A stretch of 64,000 nucleotides of DNA from Roseomonas nitratireducens. Its GTDB lineage: Bacteria > Pseudomonadota > Alphaproteobacteria > Acetobacterales > Acetobacteraceae. The stretch is taken from contig NZ_JAGIYZ010000002.1 of NCBI RefSeq assembly GCF_017813355.1, forward strand, positions 1-64,000, read 5' to 3'. Below, one piece after another: positions 33,523 through 42,547 of this stretch. A program made the translations under genes and the position numbers. Within the stretch, counting starts at the first letter, position 1, and every line of letters starts with the position of its first letter. Below the pieces are notes generated by a model. It saw only the letters and a list, made by a program, of their open reading frames with translations, searched no databases and was not told the origin of the DNA.

Positions 33523-35085
33523 ATGATCCCGACCTCGAACCTCGCGAGCCCGTTGTTGCAGACGGCGCGGCGGCTGCCGGACCATCCCGCGCTGGTCTGG
33601 CGCGAGCGGACCTGGACCTGGGCCGAGGTCGCGACGCGCGTGACGGCGGCCGCGGCGGGCCTTCGCGCGCGCGGCATCGGCGCGGGCGACCGGGTCCTCG
33701 TTCATGCCCGCAACGGCAACGCCATCTTCGAATCCTGCTGGGCCTGCTGGTTGATCGGCGCCGTCTGGGTGCCGACGAATTTCCGGCTGAGCCCGCCGGA
33801 GGTCGCCTTCCTCGCGGCCAATGCCGGCTGCCGGGCGCATCTCTTCGACACAGGCTTCCCCGAGCACCGCGCCGCGGCGCGCGCGGGCAACGCGGCCTGC
33901 ATGGTCGAGGTCGCGATCGGGGAAGGCGCGGGGCCGTCATGGGAGGATCTCGTCGCGGAGGGAGCGGCCTCGCCGGTGACCGAGACCGTCGCCGTCGATC
34001 GCGACCATCCGGCCTGGCTGTTCTACACCTCCGGCACCACGGGGCGGCCCAAGGGCGGCACGCTGACGCATGGGCAACTCGCCTTCGTGGTCGTGAACCA
34101 CATCGCGGACCTGATGCCGGGGCTGAGCGAGCGCGATGCCTCGCTGGTCGTCGCGCCGCTGTCGCATGGCGCGGGTATCCATGCGATGGCGCAGGTGGCG
34201 CGCGGCGCGGCCTCGGTGCTGCTGCCGGGGGAGCGGCTGGACGTGCCGGAAGCCTGGCGGCTGGTGGAGAAGCACCGCGTCAGCAACATGTTCACCGTGC
34301 CGACGATCCTGAACGCGCTCTGCCGCGACGCGAGCGTCGATGCGCATGACCATTCGAGCCTGCGCCACGTGATCTATGCCGGCGCGCCGATGTACCGGGA
34401 GGACCAGAAGCACGCGCTGCGCAAGCTCGGTCCCTGCCTGGTGCAGTATTTCGGCCTGGGCGAGGTGACCGGGAACATCACGGTCCTGCCGCCCGAATGG
34501 CACAGCCTGGAGGACGACCCGGCCTTCCCGATCGGCTCCTGCGGCTATCCGCGCACGGGGATCGAGGTGGCGATCCTCGATGCGCAGAACCGCCGGCTGG
34601 CCGCCGGGGAGACGGGCGAGATCTGCGTCCGCGGCCCTGCCGTGATGGCGGGCTATTTCGAGAACCCGGTGGCGAACGAGAAGGCCTTCGCGGGCGGCTG
34701 GTTCCACACGGGCGACCTGGGGCATCTCGACGCGCGCGGGTTCCTGCACATCACCGGCCGCCAGTCCGACATGTACATCTCCGGCGGATCGAACGTGTAT
34801 CCGCGGGAGGTGGAGGAGGTGCTGCTGACGCATCCGGACGTGGCGGAGGCCTGCGTCGTCGGCGTGCCGCACGAGAAGTGGGGCGAGGCCGGCATCGCCG
34901 TGCTGGTGGCCGCGGAAGGCGGCGCCATCGACCCGGCGTCGGTCATGGCGCATCTCGATGGCCGCCTCGGGCGGTACAAATGGCCGTCGCGGATCGTGGT
35001 GTGGGATGCGCTGCCGCGGTCCGGCTACGGCAAGGTCCCCAAGGCCGAAGTGAAGCGCCTGCTCGCCGAGCGCGGCGACATCTGA
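33523..35085 (+). CDS. AMP-forming acyl-CoA synthetase / ligase
   Basis: The 520-residue enzyme is an ANL-family ligase. It has the ATP-binding loop FYTSGTTGRPKGG, the acyl-pocket YFGLGEVTG, GEICVRGPAVMAGYFENP, the hinge TGDLGHLDARGFLHITGRQ with SGGSNVYPREVEE, and the catalytic lysine in SGYGKVPK near the C-terminus. It activates a carboxylic acid to its CoA thioester through an acyl-adenylate. ATG at 33523 is preferred; an upstream in-frame extension would overlap the DctP gene region. It sits between two TRAP systems, suggesting a role in activating an imported medium-chain or aromatic acid. The substrate is undetermined. Confidence 0.9.
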   Translation: MIPTSNLASPLLQTARRLPDHPALVWRERTWTWAEVATRVTAAAAGLRARGIGAGDRVLVHARNGNAIFESCWACWLIGAVWVPTNFRLSPPEVAFLAANAGCRAHLFDTGFPEHRAAARAGNAACMVEVAIGEGAGPSWEDLVAEGAASPVTETVAVDRDHPAWLFYTSGTTGRPKGGTLTHGQLAFVVVNHIADLMPGLSERDASLVVAPLSHGAGIHAMAQVARGAASVLLPGERLDVPEAWRLVEKHRVSNMFTVPTILNALCRDASVDAHDHSSLRHVIYAGAPMYREDQKHALRKLGPCLVQYFGLGEVTGNITVLPPEWHSLEDDPAFPIGSCGYPRTGIEVAILDAQNRRLAAGETGEICVRGPAVMAGYFENPVANEKAFAGGWFHTGDLGHLDARGFLHITGRQSDMYISGGSNVYPREVEEVLLTHPDVAEACVVGVPHEKWGEAGIAVLVAAEGGAIDPASVMAHLDGRLGRYKWPSRIVVWDALPRSGYGKVPKAEVKRLLAERGDI

Positions 35086-35129
35086 GTCGCCGTTCGCCGA
35101 GGGCGAAAATTCAAGGAAGGGAGGGGGCT

Positions 35130-35152
35130 CGGGGGAGGTTCACCCTCCCCCG
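35130..35152. terminator. hairpin between convergent ligase and SDR genes
   Basis: A perfect 9-bp stem, CGGGGGAGG (35130-35138) with CCTCCCCCG (35144-35152), closes a TTCAC loop in the 75-bp convergent gap. No clean T-run follows on either strand, but the position between two stop codons supports a bidirectional terminator. Confidence 0.5.
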
Positions 35153-35160
35153 ACCTTGGT

Positions 35161-35919
35161 TCAGCCGCGCCCTTCGAACGGCATCTTCGTGGCCTTGATC
35201 GTCAGCGTGAAGATGTTCGATTCCAGCGGCAGGTTGGCCATGTGCAGGATCGCCTGCCCGACATGGTTCACGTCCATGGTCGGCTCGACCGCGACGGAGC
35301 CGTCGGCCTGCTTCACGCCCTGCGACATGCGGCGCGTCATCGGCGTCGCGGCGTTGCCGATGTCGATCTGTCCAGCGCAGATGTCGTACTTGCGGCCGTC
35401 CAGCATCAGCGACTTGGTCAGGCCCGTGATGGCATGCTTCGTCGCGGTGTAGGGTGCGCTGTCCGGGCGCGGCGTATGCGCGCTGATCGAGCCGTTGTTG
35501 ATGATGCGCCCGCCCTGCGGCGACTGGTCCTTCATGATGCGGAAGGCGGCCTGGGCGCAGAGGAAGGAGCCGGTGAGGTTCACCGCGACCACGCGCGACC
35601 AGTCGGCGTAGGTCAGGTCCTCGAAGGGCATGCCCGGCACGTTCTGGCCGGCATTGTTGAACAGCAGGTCGAGCCGGCCGAATTCCTGCTTCACCGCGCC
35701 GAACAGCGCGTCCACCGAAGCCGGGTCCGCGACGTCGGCGGGGATGGCGCGCGCGCGCGGCGCGGCGTCGCCGGCGAGCGCGATGGTCTCCTCCAGCGCA
35801 TCCTTCCGCCGGCCGGTCAGCACCACGGCCCAGCCGCCGCCGAGCAGGGCAAGGGCGGCGGCGCGGCCGACGCCGGTGCCGGCGCCCGTGACGACGGCGA
35901 TCTTGGTGGGTGAGGTCAT
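35161..35919 (-). CDS. short-chain dehydrogenase/reductase
   Basis: A 252-residue classical SDR. It has TGAGTGVG at residues 11-18, NNAG in the fourth strand, the catalytic serine in NNGSISAH, and Tyr/Lys in YTATKHA. The GRRKD after the second beta strand suggests NADP(H) preference. The C-terminal part with [15 protein letters not shown] and PLESNIFTL resembles SDRs annotated as glucose/ribitol-type or clavaldehyde-like dehydrogenases, but this does not fix the substrate. It is divergent from the alpha/beta hydrolase (128-bp gap) and convergent with the acyl-CoA ligase. Confidence 0.88.
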   Translation of the reverse strand: MTSPTKIAVVTGAGTGVGRAAALALLGGGWAVVLTGRRKDALEETIALAGDAAPRARAIPADVADPASVDALFGAVKQEFGRLDLLFNNAGQNVPGMPFEDLTYADWSRVVAVNLTGSFLCAQAAFRIMKDQSPQGGRIINNGSISAHTPRPDSAPYTATKHAITGLTKSLMLDGRKYDICAGQIDIGNAATPMTRRMSQGVKQADGSVAVEPTMDVNHVGQAILHMANLPLESNIFTLTIKATKMPFEGRG

Positions 35920-36047
35920 GGTCGTTTCCCCGATGGCGGAGGTTGGATGGCCGGCAATGTGCGCGGGCCCGATGCCTCTGGCAACGCCGGTTGCCCGTCC
36001 CGCCGGCCGCTGACATCCTTGGCCCGAGGATACGCCGGGAGGGACGC

Positions 36048-37292
36048 ATGGCAGGCTGGCCGCAGGGCAGCGCGTGGGAAGGCTTCGTCGCCCGTTGGCA
36101 GGCGGCCTGCGCCGAGGATGCGGTGCTCGCGGAATGGCGCCAGGGCGTCGCGGTGCGGTTCGCGATCGTGAGCGGCGAGGCGCGCGCGGTCTTCGCCTTC
36201 GGCGGCGCGACGGGCCCGGAGGCCTTCGCGCTGGAGGCGACGCCGGAGATCTGGGCGAAACACCTCGAGCCGATCCCGCCGCGGCACCACCACGCGATCT
36301 TCGCCATGCGCCATCGCGTGCCCGGCTTCCGCGTGACCGGGGAGGAGATGGACTTCCTCCGCCACTGCCACCTCGCGCGGCGCGTGCTCGAGATCGGGCG
36401 CTGGCTGGTGCTGCGCGGGAACGGGCCGGTGCCGGCCTTCCCGCGCCCGTCGCTGCCCGCCGCGCCGCAGGCCGATCCCATCGGGCGCTACCTCGACGTG
36501 AAGGCGGACGGGCGTGACTGGCGGATCTATGCCGAGCAGGCGGGGCAGGGCAGGGACCTGCTGGTGCTGCACACCGCGGGCGCCGACAACCGCCAGGCGC
36601 ATGGGCTGATGGCCGATGCCCGCATCACGAAGGACTGGCGCATCACCGCCTTCGATATGCCCTGGCACGGCAAGAGCCCGCCGCCGGCCGAGGTGCCCGG
36701 CGCCTGGCGCCTGACGACGGACCGCTATGTCGAGATCATCATGGGCGTGGTGAAGGCGGCCGGGCTGAAGCGGCCCGTGCTGCTCGGCGCATCCATGTCG
36801 GGGGAGATCTGCCTGGAGGTCGCGCTGCGCCATCCGGAGGCCTTTTCCGCCATCATCGCCTGCGAGGCCTGCGACCAGGTGGCCGGCCGGCGCAGCCCCT
36901 GGGCGGACGATCCACGCATCAACCAGGCGATCTTCGTGCCCGAATGGATTCACGGGCTGATGGCGCCGCAGAGCCCTGCGGAATGCGCCGCCGCCATCTG
37001 GTGGCACTATTCGCAGGGCGGCTACGCCACCTTCGACCGCGACATCGGCTTCTATTCCGGGGAGTGGGATGCGCGGGACCGGGTGCACCGGATCGACACC
37101 GCCCGCTGCCCGCTCTTCATGCTCACAGGCGAGTACGACTACTCCTGCACGGCCGAGATGAGCGAGGCGACGGCCGCGAAGATCAAGGGCGCGCGCTTCA
37201 CCCGCATGAACGGGATCGGGCACTTCCCCTTCACCGAAAACCCGCCGCTCTTCGCCGAATACCTGCTGCCGATCCTGGCCGAGGTTCAGTAG
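36048..37292 (+). CDS. alpha/beta hydrolase with extra N-terminal domain
   Basis: The 414-residue protein has two parts. Residues ~1-145 form a separate domain ([19 protein letters not shown], then [18 protein letters not shown]) that somewhat resembles SCP2/sterol-carrier-like folds. The C-terminal ~265 residues are an alpha/beta hydrolase with [13 protein letters not shown] as oxyanion region, the nucleophile elbow GASMSG, an acid after [10 protein letters not shown] and the histidine in GIGHFPF. ATG at 36048 follows a GGGAGGGAC site; upstream codons lie in the divergent SDR promoter region. It probably hydrolyses an ester, lactone or C-C bond of a hydrophobic substrate. Its 3' end overlaps the next convergent gene by 7 bp. 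Confidence 0.8.
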   Translation: MAGWPQGSAWEGFVARWQAACAEDAVLAEWRQGVAVRFAIVSGEARAVFAFGGATGPEAFALEATPEIWAKHLEPIPPRHHHAIFAMRHRVPGFRVTGEEMDFLRHCHLARRVLEIGRWLVLRGNGPVPAFPRPSLPAAPQADPIGRYLDVKADGRDWRIYAEQAGQGRDLLVLHTAGADNRQAHGLMADARITKDWRITAFDMPWHGKSPPPAEVPGAWRLTTDRYVEIIMGVVKAAGLKRPVLLGASMSGEICLEVALRHPEAFSAIIACEACDQVAGRRSPWADDPRINQAIFVPEWIHGLMAPQSPAECAAAIWWHYSQGGYATFDRDIGFYSGEWDARDRVHRIDTARCPLFMLTGEYDYSCTAEMSEATAAKIKGARFTRMNGIGHFPFTENPPLFAEYLLPILAEVQ

Positions 37293-38029
37293 ACGGCGCG
37301 CCCGCCGGAGATGTCGAAGACGCCGCCGGTCGAGAAGGAGCATTCCTCGCTCGCGAGCCAGCAGGCCATGGCGGCGATCTCCTCCACTGTCACGAAGCGA
37401 TCCATCGGGATCTTGGACCGCATCCAGGCGATCTGGTCCGGCGTCATCTGCTTGAAGAGGTCCGTCTCCGCTGCCGCAGGCGTGATGCAGTTCGCCAGCA
37501 CGCCGGTCCGCGCCAGTTCCTTGCCGAGCGACTTGGTGAAGCCGATGAGCCCGGCCTTGGAGGCGCTGTAGTGGGAGGCGTTCGGATTGCCTTCCTTGCC
37601 CGCGATCGAGGCGATGTTGACGACCCGCCCATAGCCCGCCGCGATCATGCCGGGCACCACGGCGCGCGTGACGAGATAAGGGGCGACGAGGTTCACCTCG
37701 ACCACGCGCTTCCACTCGGCGACCGGCAATTCCCAGGACGGGGCGTTGCCGCCGGTGATGCCGGCATTGTTCACCAGGATGTCGATGCGCCCGTGCGCGG
37801 CGAGCGTCGCGGCCTGCGCCGCGCGGATCGCCGCCTCGTCGGTCAGGTCGAGGACATGGGCGCTGGCGCGGCCGAGCGATGCCGCCGCGGCCTCGGCGGC
37901 CGCGCGGTCCATGTCCCAGACCGCGACGGTCGCGCCCGAATCGACGGCCCGTCGCGCGATCGCGAGCCCGATGCCGCGCGCGGCGCCGGTCACGACCGCG
38001 ACGCGTCCTGCAAGATCCAGCCTGTTCAT
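37286..38029 (-). CDS. short-chain dehydrogenase/reductase
   Basis: A 247-residue SDR with TGAARGIG near residue 15, WDMDR after the second strand (the Asp at that position favours NAD+), NNAGITGG, the catalytic serine in NIASIAG and YSASKAG for Tyr/Lys. The C-terminal CWLASEECSFSTGGVFDISGG is typical of FabG-like and 3-hydroxyacyl or sugar-alcohol dehydrogenases. It is probably an oxidising, NAD-dependent enzyme. It is divergent from a TRAP operon (148-bp gap), hinting at common control, and its last 7 bases overlap the opposing hydrolase gene. Confidence 0.88.
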   Translation of the reverse strand: MNRLDLAGRVAVVTGAARGIGLAIARRAVDSGATVAVWDMDRAAAEAAAASLGRASAHVLDLTDEAAIRAAQAATLAAHGRIDILVNNAGITGGNAPSWELPVAEWKRVVEVNLVAPYLVTRAVVPGMIAAGYGRVVNIASIAGKEGNPNASHYSASKAGLIGFTKSLGKELARTGVLANCITPAAAETDLFKQMTPDQIAWMRSKIPMDRFVTVEEIAAMACWLASEECSFSTGGVFDISGGRAVY

Positions 38030-38100
38030 GGGCGCCTGTCCTCCGATGCTTCAGTGTCGCGCGGGCGCGGTGCCGCGAAAAGAGGCGGTAACCATGCGGT

Positions 38101-38130
38101 TCCCAAGCCGACGTTTTCGCCCCTATAGTT
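38101..38130 (+). promoter_or_regulatory. candidate sigma-70 promoter for the second TRAP operon
   Basis: TTCCCA (38101-38106) and TATAGT (38125-38130) lie 18 bp apart upstream of the DctP gene at 38178, leaving a leader of about 40 bases that contains a GGAGGGAG ribosome site. The -10 matches five of six positions, the -35 four of six. Just upstream is a GGTAACC palindrome (38086-38092) that could be an operator half. Confidence 0.35.
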
Positions 38131-38177
38131 TCGGCACAGCCGGCACCAAGCCGGCGCATCGGAGGGAGAAACCGACC

Positions 38178-39182
38178 ATGAACCGTAGGCAATTGCTCGG
38201 TGGCGCGGCCGCCGGCGCGGCGTTGCTCGCAAGCCCGCATGTCGCGCGCGCGCAGCAGGCCATCACGCTGAACGGCGCATCGCAGTTCAACGACGATCAT
38301 GTCTTCACCCGGGCGCTCGTGCGCTTCGAGGAACTCGTGAAGCAGTACTACACCGCCGGGCCGGTGAACTTCGTGCTGCACAAGAACTCCAGCCTCGGGC
38401 TCGAGAAGCAGTATTTCGAGTACATGTCCGCCGGCCGCGGCGCCGTCGACTATGGCATCGTCTCGCCCGCCCACATGTCCACCTTCAGCCGCGCCGCGCC
38501 CTTCGTCGACGCGCCGTTCCTGTTCCGCGACCTCGCGCATTGGAACCAGGTGCTCGACCAGGACCTTTTCGGCCCCGTGGCGCAGGAGATCGAGCGCCGC
38601 GCCCGCGTCGCGTTAATCGGCTATGCCGGCGGCGGCGTGCGCAACATCTTCGCCAACAAGCGCGCGACGAACATGGCGGAGATCCGCGGCTTGAAGGTCC
38701 GCGTGCAGGGCGCGCCGATCTGGTCGCGCACCTTCCAGGCGGCGGGGATGTCGCCCTCGGTCATCGCCTACAACGAGGTCTACAACGCGATCCAGAACAA
38801 CGTGATCGAGGCCGGCGAGAACGAGGCCGCGGGCGTGGAGGCGATGCGCTTCTACGAGGTGGCGCCGAACCTGCTCATGACGCAGCACGCGATCACGATC
38901 CGCCCGCTCTGCTTCTCGACCCAGACGCTCGCGCGCCTGCCCGCCCCGCTGCAGGAAGCGATCCGCCGCGCGGGCCGCGAGGCCGGCGTCTTCGGCCGCC
39001 AGGCCGAGAGCTCGGAGGATGGCCAGAAGATCGAGTCGCTGGAGCGCGCGGGGCGCCTGCGCCGCATCGAGTTCACCGAGCGCGCCGCGCTCAAGCGCGC
39101 GGTCGACCCGGTGATGCTCGCCTACGCGCGCGAGGTTGACGCGGAAGGCATCTACACGCGCATCAACGCGCTGTCCTCGTGA
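38178..39182 (+). CDS. TRAP transporter substrate-binding protein (DctP)
   Basis: The ATG at 38178 gives 334 residues with a twin-arginine-like leader (NRRQLLGGAAAGAALLASP, cleavage near ARAQ). The mature protein has the DctP pattern, including MAEIRGLKVRVQGAP with the substrate-binding arginine and NEVYNAIQNNVIEAGENE. It differs from the first DctP in this window in the pocket segment, so the two probably have different ligands. DctQ and DctM follow 61 bp and 570 bp downstream on the same strand, making a complete transporter operon. Confidence 0.9.
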   Translation: MNRRQLLGGAAAGAALLASPHVARAQQAITLNGASQFNDDHVFTRALVRFEELVKQYYTAGPVNFVLHKNSSLGLEKQYFEYMSAGRGAVDYGIVSPAHMSTFSRAAPFVDAPFLFRDLAHWNQVLDQDLFGPVAQEIERRARVALIGYAGGGVRNIFANKRATNMAEIRGLKVRVQGAPIWSRTFQAAGMSPSVIAYNEVYNAIQNNVIEAGENEAAGVEAMRFYEVAPNLLMTQHAITIRPLCFSTQTLARLPAPLQEAIRRAGREAGVFGRQAESSEDGQKIESLERAGRLRRIEFTERAALKRAVDPVMLAYAREVDAEGIYTRINALSS

Positions 39183-39243
39183 CCGCGCACGGCCGGGGGA
39201 AGCGCTTCCCCCGGCCGGCCTCCTGCCTCGCCCGGAGCGAACC

Positions 39244-39753
39244 ATGACCCCGACCGGCCTGCGCGGCGCGGTCCGACGGGCATCCGACATCTATGGTCGG
39301 GTGCTGTCCGGACTGCTCGCGATCTCCGTCCTCATTCTCGTCTTCCCGGTGACCCTGCAGGTCGTCTCGCGGCAGACGGACCTCATCCCGCACTACATCT
39401 GGACGGAGGAGATGGCGCGCTTCCTTCTCGTCTACACCGTCATGATCGGCGCCATCGTCGGGCAGCGGGAAGGGATCCACTTCATCGTGGACCTCTGGCC
39501 GGAACTGAAGGGCCGCGCGCGGGCCTTCATGGACATCGTCTCCGGGCTGTTCGTGCTGACCTTCGGCGCCGTCTTCCTCTGGTTCGGGATCGAGTTCGTG
39601 GACTTCGCCTGGTTCCGGATCAGCGAGTTGGCGGAGCTGCCGCTGTGGCTCATCCACCTGCCATGGCCGATCCTCGGCTTTTCCTGGCTGCTGTTCGCCG
39701 GGGAGAAGTTCGTCGACGACGTCCGCGTGCTGATCCATGGGGAGACAGCCTGA
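39244..39753 (+). CDS. TRAP transporter small permease (DctQ)
   Basis: From the ATG at 39244 the protein is 169 residues with four membrane helices: LLAISVLILVFPVTLQVV, a helix around LLVYTVMIGAIVG, SGLFVLTFGAVFLWFG and a final one near LPWPILGFSWLLF. The helix-flanking TEEMARF is the family's conserved motif (compare TEEYSV in the other DctQ). The stop overlaps the DctM start by one base (TGATG). It supports the large permease in Na+-dependent carboxylate uptake. Confidence 0.88.
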   Translation: MTPTGLRGAVRRASDIYGRVLSGLLAISVLILVFPVTLQVVSRQTDLIPHYIWTEEMARFLLVYTVMIGAIVGQREGIHFIVDLWPELKGRARAFMDIVSGLFVLTFGAVFLWFGIEFVDFAWFRISELAELPLWLIHLPWPILGFSWLLFAGEKFVDDVRVLIHGETA

Positions 39754-41072
39754 TGGGCGGCAACGCGCTCGCCGCCTCCGAGGCGGCCTGGATCCTGTTC
39801 GGCACCTTCTTCACCCTGCTCGCGCTGCGCGTCCCCGTGGCGGTGGCGCTCGGCCTCGCCTGCCTGCCGGTGCTCGTGCTCGAGACGCGACTCGGGCCGA
39901 TGGTGCTGATGCAGGAGACGTTCAACGCGTACAACTCCTTCATCCTGCTTGCCGTGCCCTTCTTCCTGCTGACGGCGAACCTGATGAACGTGGGCGGCAT
40001 CACGGACCGCCTGATGACATTGTCGCGCAACATGGTCGGGCATTTCCCCGGCGGCCTCGCGCAGATCAACGTGGTGCTGTCGATCTTCTTCGCCGGCATA
40101 TCGGGGTCCTCCACCGCGGATGCGGCGTCGCAGTCCAAGATCTTCATCGAGGCGCAGCGGAAGGAGGGCTACGACGACGGGTTCTCCGTCGCGATCACGG
40201 CGGTGTCGGCCGTGCTGGCCGTCATCATCCCGCCTTCGATCCTCATGATCGTCTGGGGCGGTGTGCTGACCGTCTCGATCGGCGCGCTGTTCCTGGCCGG
40301 GATCGTCCCGGGCCTCCTCATCGGCCTGGTGCAGATGGCGACCGTCCACGCCTATGCGAAGGCGCGCGGCTACCCGACCTATCCGCGCGCGGGCTGGGGC
40401 GAACTGATGAAGTCGCTCGCCGTGTCGATCCCGGCGCTGATGACGCCCGCGATCATCATCGGCGGCAAGGTCTTCGGCTGGTTCACCGCGACGGAAAGCG
40501 CCTGCATCGCGGTGCTCTATGCCGGCGGCCTCTCGCTGCTCTACTACCGCGAGATGGGGCTCAAGGAGCTCTGGGGCGCGCTCGGGGAGACGGGTCGCCT
40601 CGCGGCCGTCGCGCTGTTCTGCGTCGGCACGGCGTCGGCCTTCGGCTGGCTGCTCGCCTACTACAAGATCCCGGACGCGATCCTGTCGGGGGTCTCGGCC
40701 TGGGGCATGGGCAGGATCGGCACGGGCCTGTTCATCGCCGGCGTCTTCCTCGTCGTCGGCTGCTTCCTCGATGCGATCCCGGCGATCATCATCGTCGGCG
40801 CCATCCTCCAGCCCCTCGCCGCCGGCGTCGGGATGGACCCGGTGCATTTCGCGATGATCGGGATCGTCAGCCTGGCCTTCGGGCTGGTGACGCCGCCCTA
40901 TGGGCTATGCCTGATGATCGCATGCCATGTCGCGGGGATGCGGATCGCGGACGCGCTCAAGGACACGATGATCATGCTGCTGCCGATGCTCGGCGTGCTG
41001 CTGCTGGTCATCCTCTGGCCGGATGTCGTGCTGTTCCTGCCGCGCCTCGTCTCGCCTGACTTTCTCGATTGA
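39753..41072 (+). CDS. TRAP transporter large permease (DctM)
   Basis: The ATG at 39753 follows directly on the DctQ stop. The 439-residue product has about twelve membrane segments and DctM landmarks: AALG-like LRVPVAVALGLACLPVLV, SIFFAGISGSSTADAAS in the re-entrant loop, VIIPPSILMIVWGG and, near the end, LVTPPYGLCLMIACHVAG. It transports the acid delivered by the DctP two genes upstream. A terminator-like hairpin follows 10 bases after the stop and closes the operon. Confidence 0.92.
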   Translation: MGGNALAASEAAWILFGTFFTLLALRVPVAVALGLACLPVLVLETRLGPMVLMQETFNAYNSFILLAVPFFLLTANLMNVGGITDRLMTLSRNMVGHFPGGLAQINVVLSIFFAGISGSSTADAASQSKIFIEAQRKEGYDDGFSVAITAVSAVLAVIIPPSILMIVWGGVLTVSIGALFLAGIVPGLLIGLVQMATVHAYAKARGYPTYPRAGWGELMKSLAVSIPALMTPAIIIGGKVFGWFTATESACIAVLYAGGLSLLYYREMGLKELWGALGETGRLAAVALFCVGTASAFGWLLAYYKIPDAILSGVSAWGMGRIGTGLFIAGVFLVVGCFLDAIPAIIIVGAILQPLAAGVGMDPVHFAMIGIVSLAFGLVTPPYGLCLMIACHVAGMRIADALKDTMIMLLPMLGVLLLVILWPDVVLFLPRLVSPDFLD

Positions 41073-41081
41073 GCACAGGCG

Positions 41082-41120
41082 GCGGCCTCGCTTGACCTGG
41101 GCGAGGCCGCTTGCCAGTTT
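41082..41120 (+). terminator. terminator-like hairpin after the second TRAP operon
   Basis: GCGGCCTCGC (41082-41091) pairs perfectly with GCGAGGCCGC (41101-41110) over a 9-base loop and is followed by TTGCCAGTTT. The tail is only moderately T-rich, but placement ten bases after the DctM stop and before the glycosyltransferase gene supports termination. Confidence 0.5.
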
Positions 41121-41187
41121 CGGTGCGAAGACGTAACGGGATCGTGGCCCTGTTCCGGGGCCCGTTGTCTCGCACCGGAAGTCGCCC

Positions 41188-42537
41188 ATGCCCGCCCCGC
41201 GCCCGCCGCGCATCTTCATCGACGGCTACAACCTGGCGCTCGAACAGGGCACGGGGGTTGCCACCTACGCGCGCAACCTTTCCTTCGGGCTGCGCGACAT
41301 CGGCGCGGAGGTCGGCGTCCTCTACGGCACCAAGACCTCGACCATCAGCGCGAGTCCGCTGATCCGCGAGATCGGCTTCTTCGACCCGCGGGTCGGGCGC
41401 CCGTCGCGCGTCGCGGAGGCGGTGGATTTCACCCGGCGCGCCTTCAGCACCCCGTTCGGGGAGATCGCGACCCAGGTGCCGATCACCGGGCGCGTGGTGC
41501 GCGACGCCTTCCGATCCCGCCTGCCGCATTTCGATCATGTGTGGAACGTGCAGAACCTGTTCGAGGCGCAGCGCGTCCATTTCAAGCTCTACCGCCGTCC
41601 GATGAACGTGTTCTTCCGGCAGCCGCCGCAGGTGATGCACTGGACCTACCCGCTCGCGATCCGCGCGCGCCGGTCGCGCAACATCTACACCATGCACGAC
41701 CTGGTGCCGCTGCGCCTGCCCTACACCACGCTCGACAACAAGCGGCTCTACTACCGGCTGGTCATGCAGCTCGGCCGCAAGGCCGACCACATCATCACCG
41801 TCAGCGAGGCGTCCCGCCGCGACATCGTCTCCCTTCTCGGCGTGCCGGAGGAGCGGGTGACCAACACCTACCAGGCGGTCGAGATCCCCCGGCGCTACGC
41901 GGAAAAGCCCGTCAGCGACGTGATGACCGAGATCGAGGGGACCTTCGGCCTCGCCCACAAGCGCTACTTCCTGTTCTTCGGCGCGATCGAGCCGAAGAAG
42001 AATGTCGGTCGGCTGATCGAGGCCTATCTCGCCTCCGGCGTGCAGGACCCGCTCGTCATCCTCGGCAAGAAGGCCTGGAAGTCCGAGGAGGAACTGCGCC
42101 TGCTCGCCGACAACGAGCATGTCCGCTACCTGCTGTCGCGCGACGGGCGGATCGAGACGCGCTACCGCGTCCAGCACATCGACTACGCGCCCTTTCCGCT
42201 GCTGGTGAGCCTGATCCGCGGCGCGAAGGCCGTTCTGTTCCCCTCGCTGTACGAGGGCTTCGGCCTTCCGGCGCTGGAGGCGATGCTGCTCGGCACGCCG
42301 GTGATGACCTCCGACACCTCCTCCATGCCCGAGGTCGTGGGGGATGCCGCGATCAAGGTCGATCCCTACGACACGCGGGCGATGGTCGAGGCGATCCGCG
42401 CCCTGGACGCGGATCCGGATCTCCGCGGGCGGCTCGCCGAGGCGGGGCCGGGGCAGGCGGCCCTGTTCTCCCCGGAACGCTACCGGGCGCGGCTGCGCGA
42501 TGCCTATGCGCGCCTCGGCGTCCGGTTCGAGGCGTGA
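41188..42537 (+). CDS. glycosyltransferase, GT4 family
   Basis: The 449-residue protein is a GT-B fold transferase. The N-terminal domain starts [20 protein letters not shown], a donor/acceptor loop typical of GT4 enzymes. The C-terminal domain has the [18 protein letters not shown] strand-helix unit and the nucleotide-sugar motif EGFGLPALE (E-x7-E), followed by [17 protein letters not shown]. It transfers a sugar from an activated donor to a glycan or lipid acceptor at the cytoplasmic face. A second GT4 gene starts 10 bp downstream. No polymerase, flippase or sugar-nucleotide synthesis genes are nearby, so the product could be part of a larger dispersed polysaccharide set. Confidence 0.88.
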   Translation: MPAPRPPRIFIDGYNLALEQGTGVATYARNLSFGLRDIGAEVGVLYGTKTSTISASPLIREIGFFDPRVGRPSRVAEAVDFTRRAFSTPFGEIATQVPITGRVVRDAFRSRLPHFDHVWNVQNLFEAQRVHFKLYRRPMNVFFRQPPQVMHWTYPLAIRARRSRNIYTMHDLVPLRLPYTTLDNKRLYYRLVMQLGRKADHIITVSEASRRDIVSLLGVPEERVTNTYQAVEIPRRYAEKPVSDVMTEIEGTFGLAHKRYFLFFGAIEPKKNVGRLIEAYLASGVQDPLVILGKKAWKSEEELRLLADNEHVRYLLSRDGRIETRYRVQHIDYAPFPLLVSLIRGAKAVLFPSLYEGFGLPALEAMLLGTPVMTSDTSSMPEVVGDAAIKVDPYDTRAMVEAIRALDADPDLRGRLAEAGPGQAALFSPERYRARLRDAYARLGVRFEA

Positions 42538-42547
42538 GGACGGAAGC

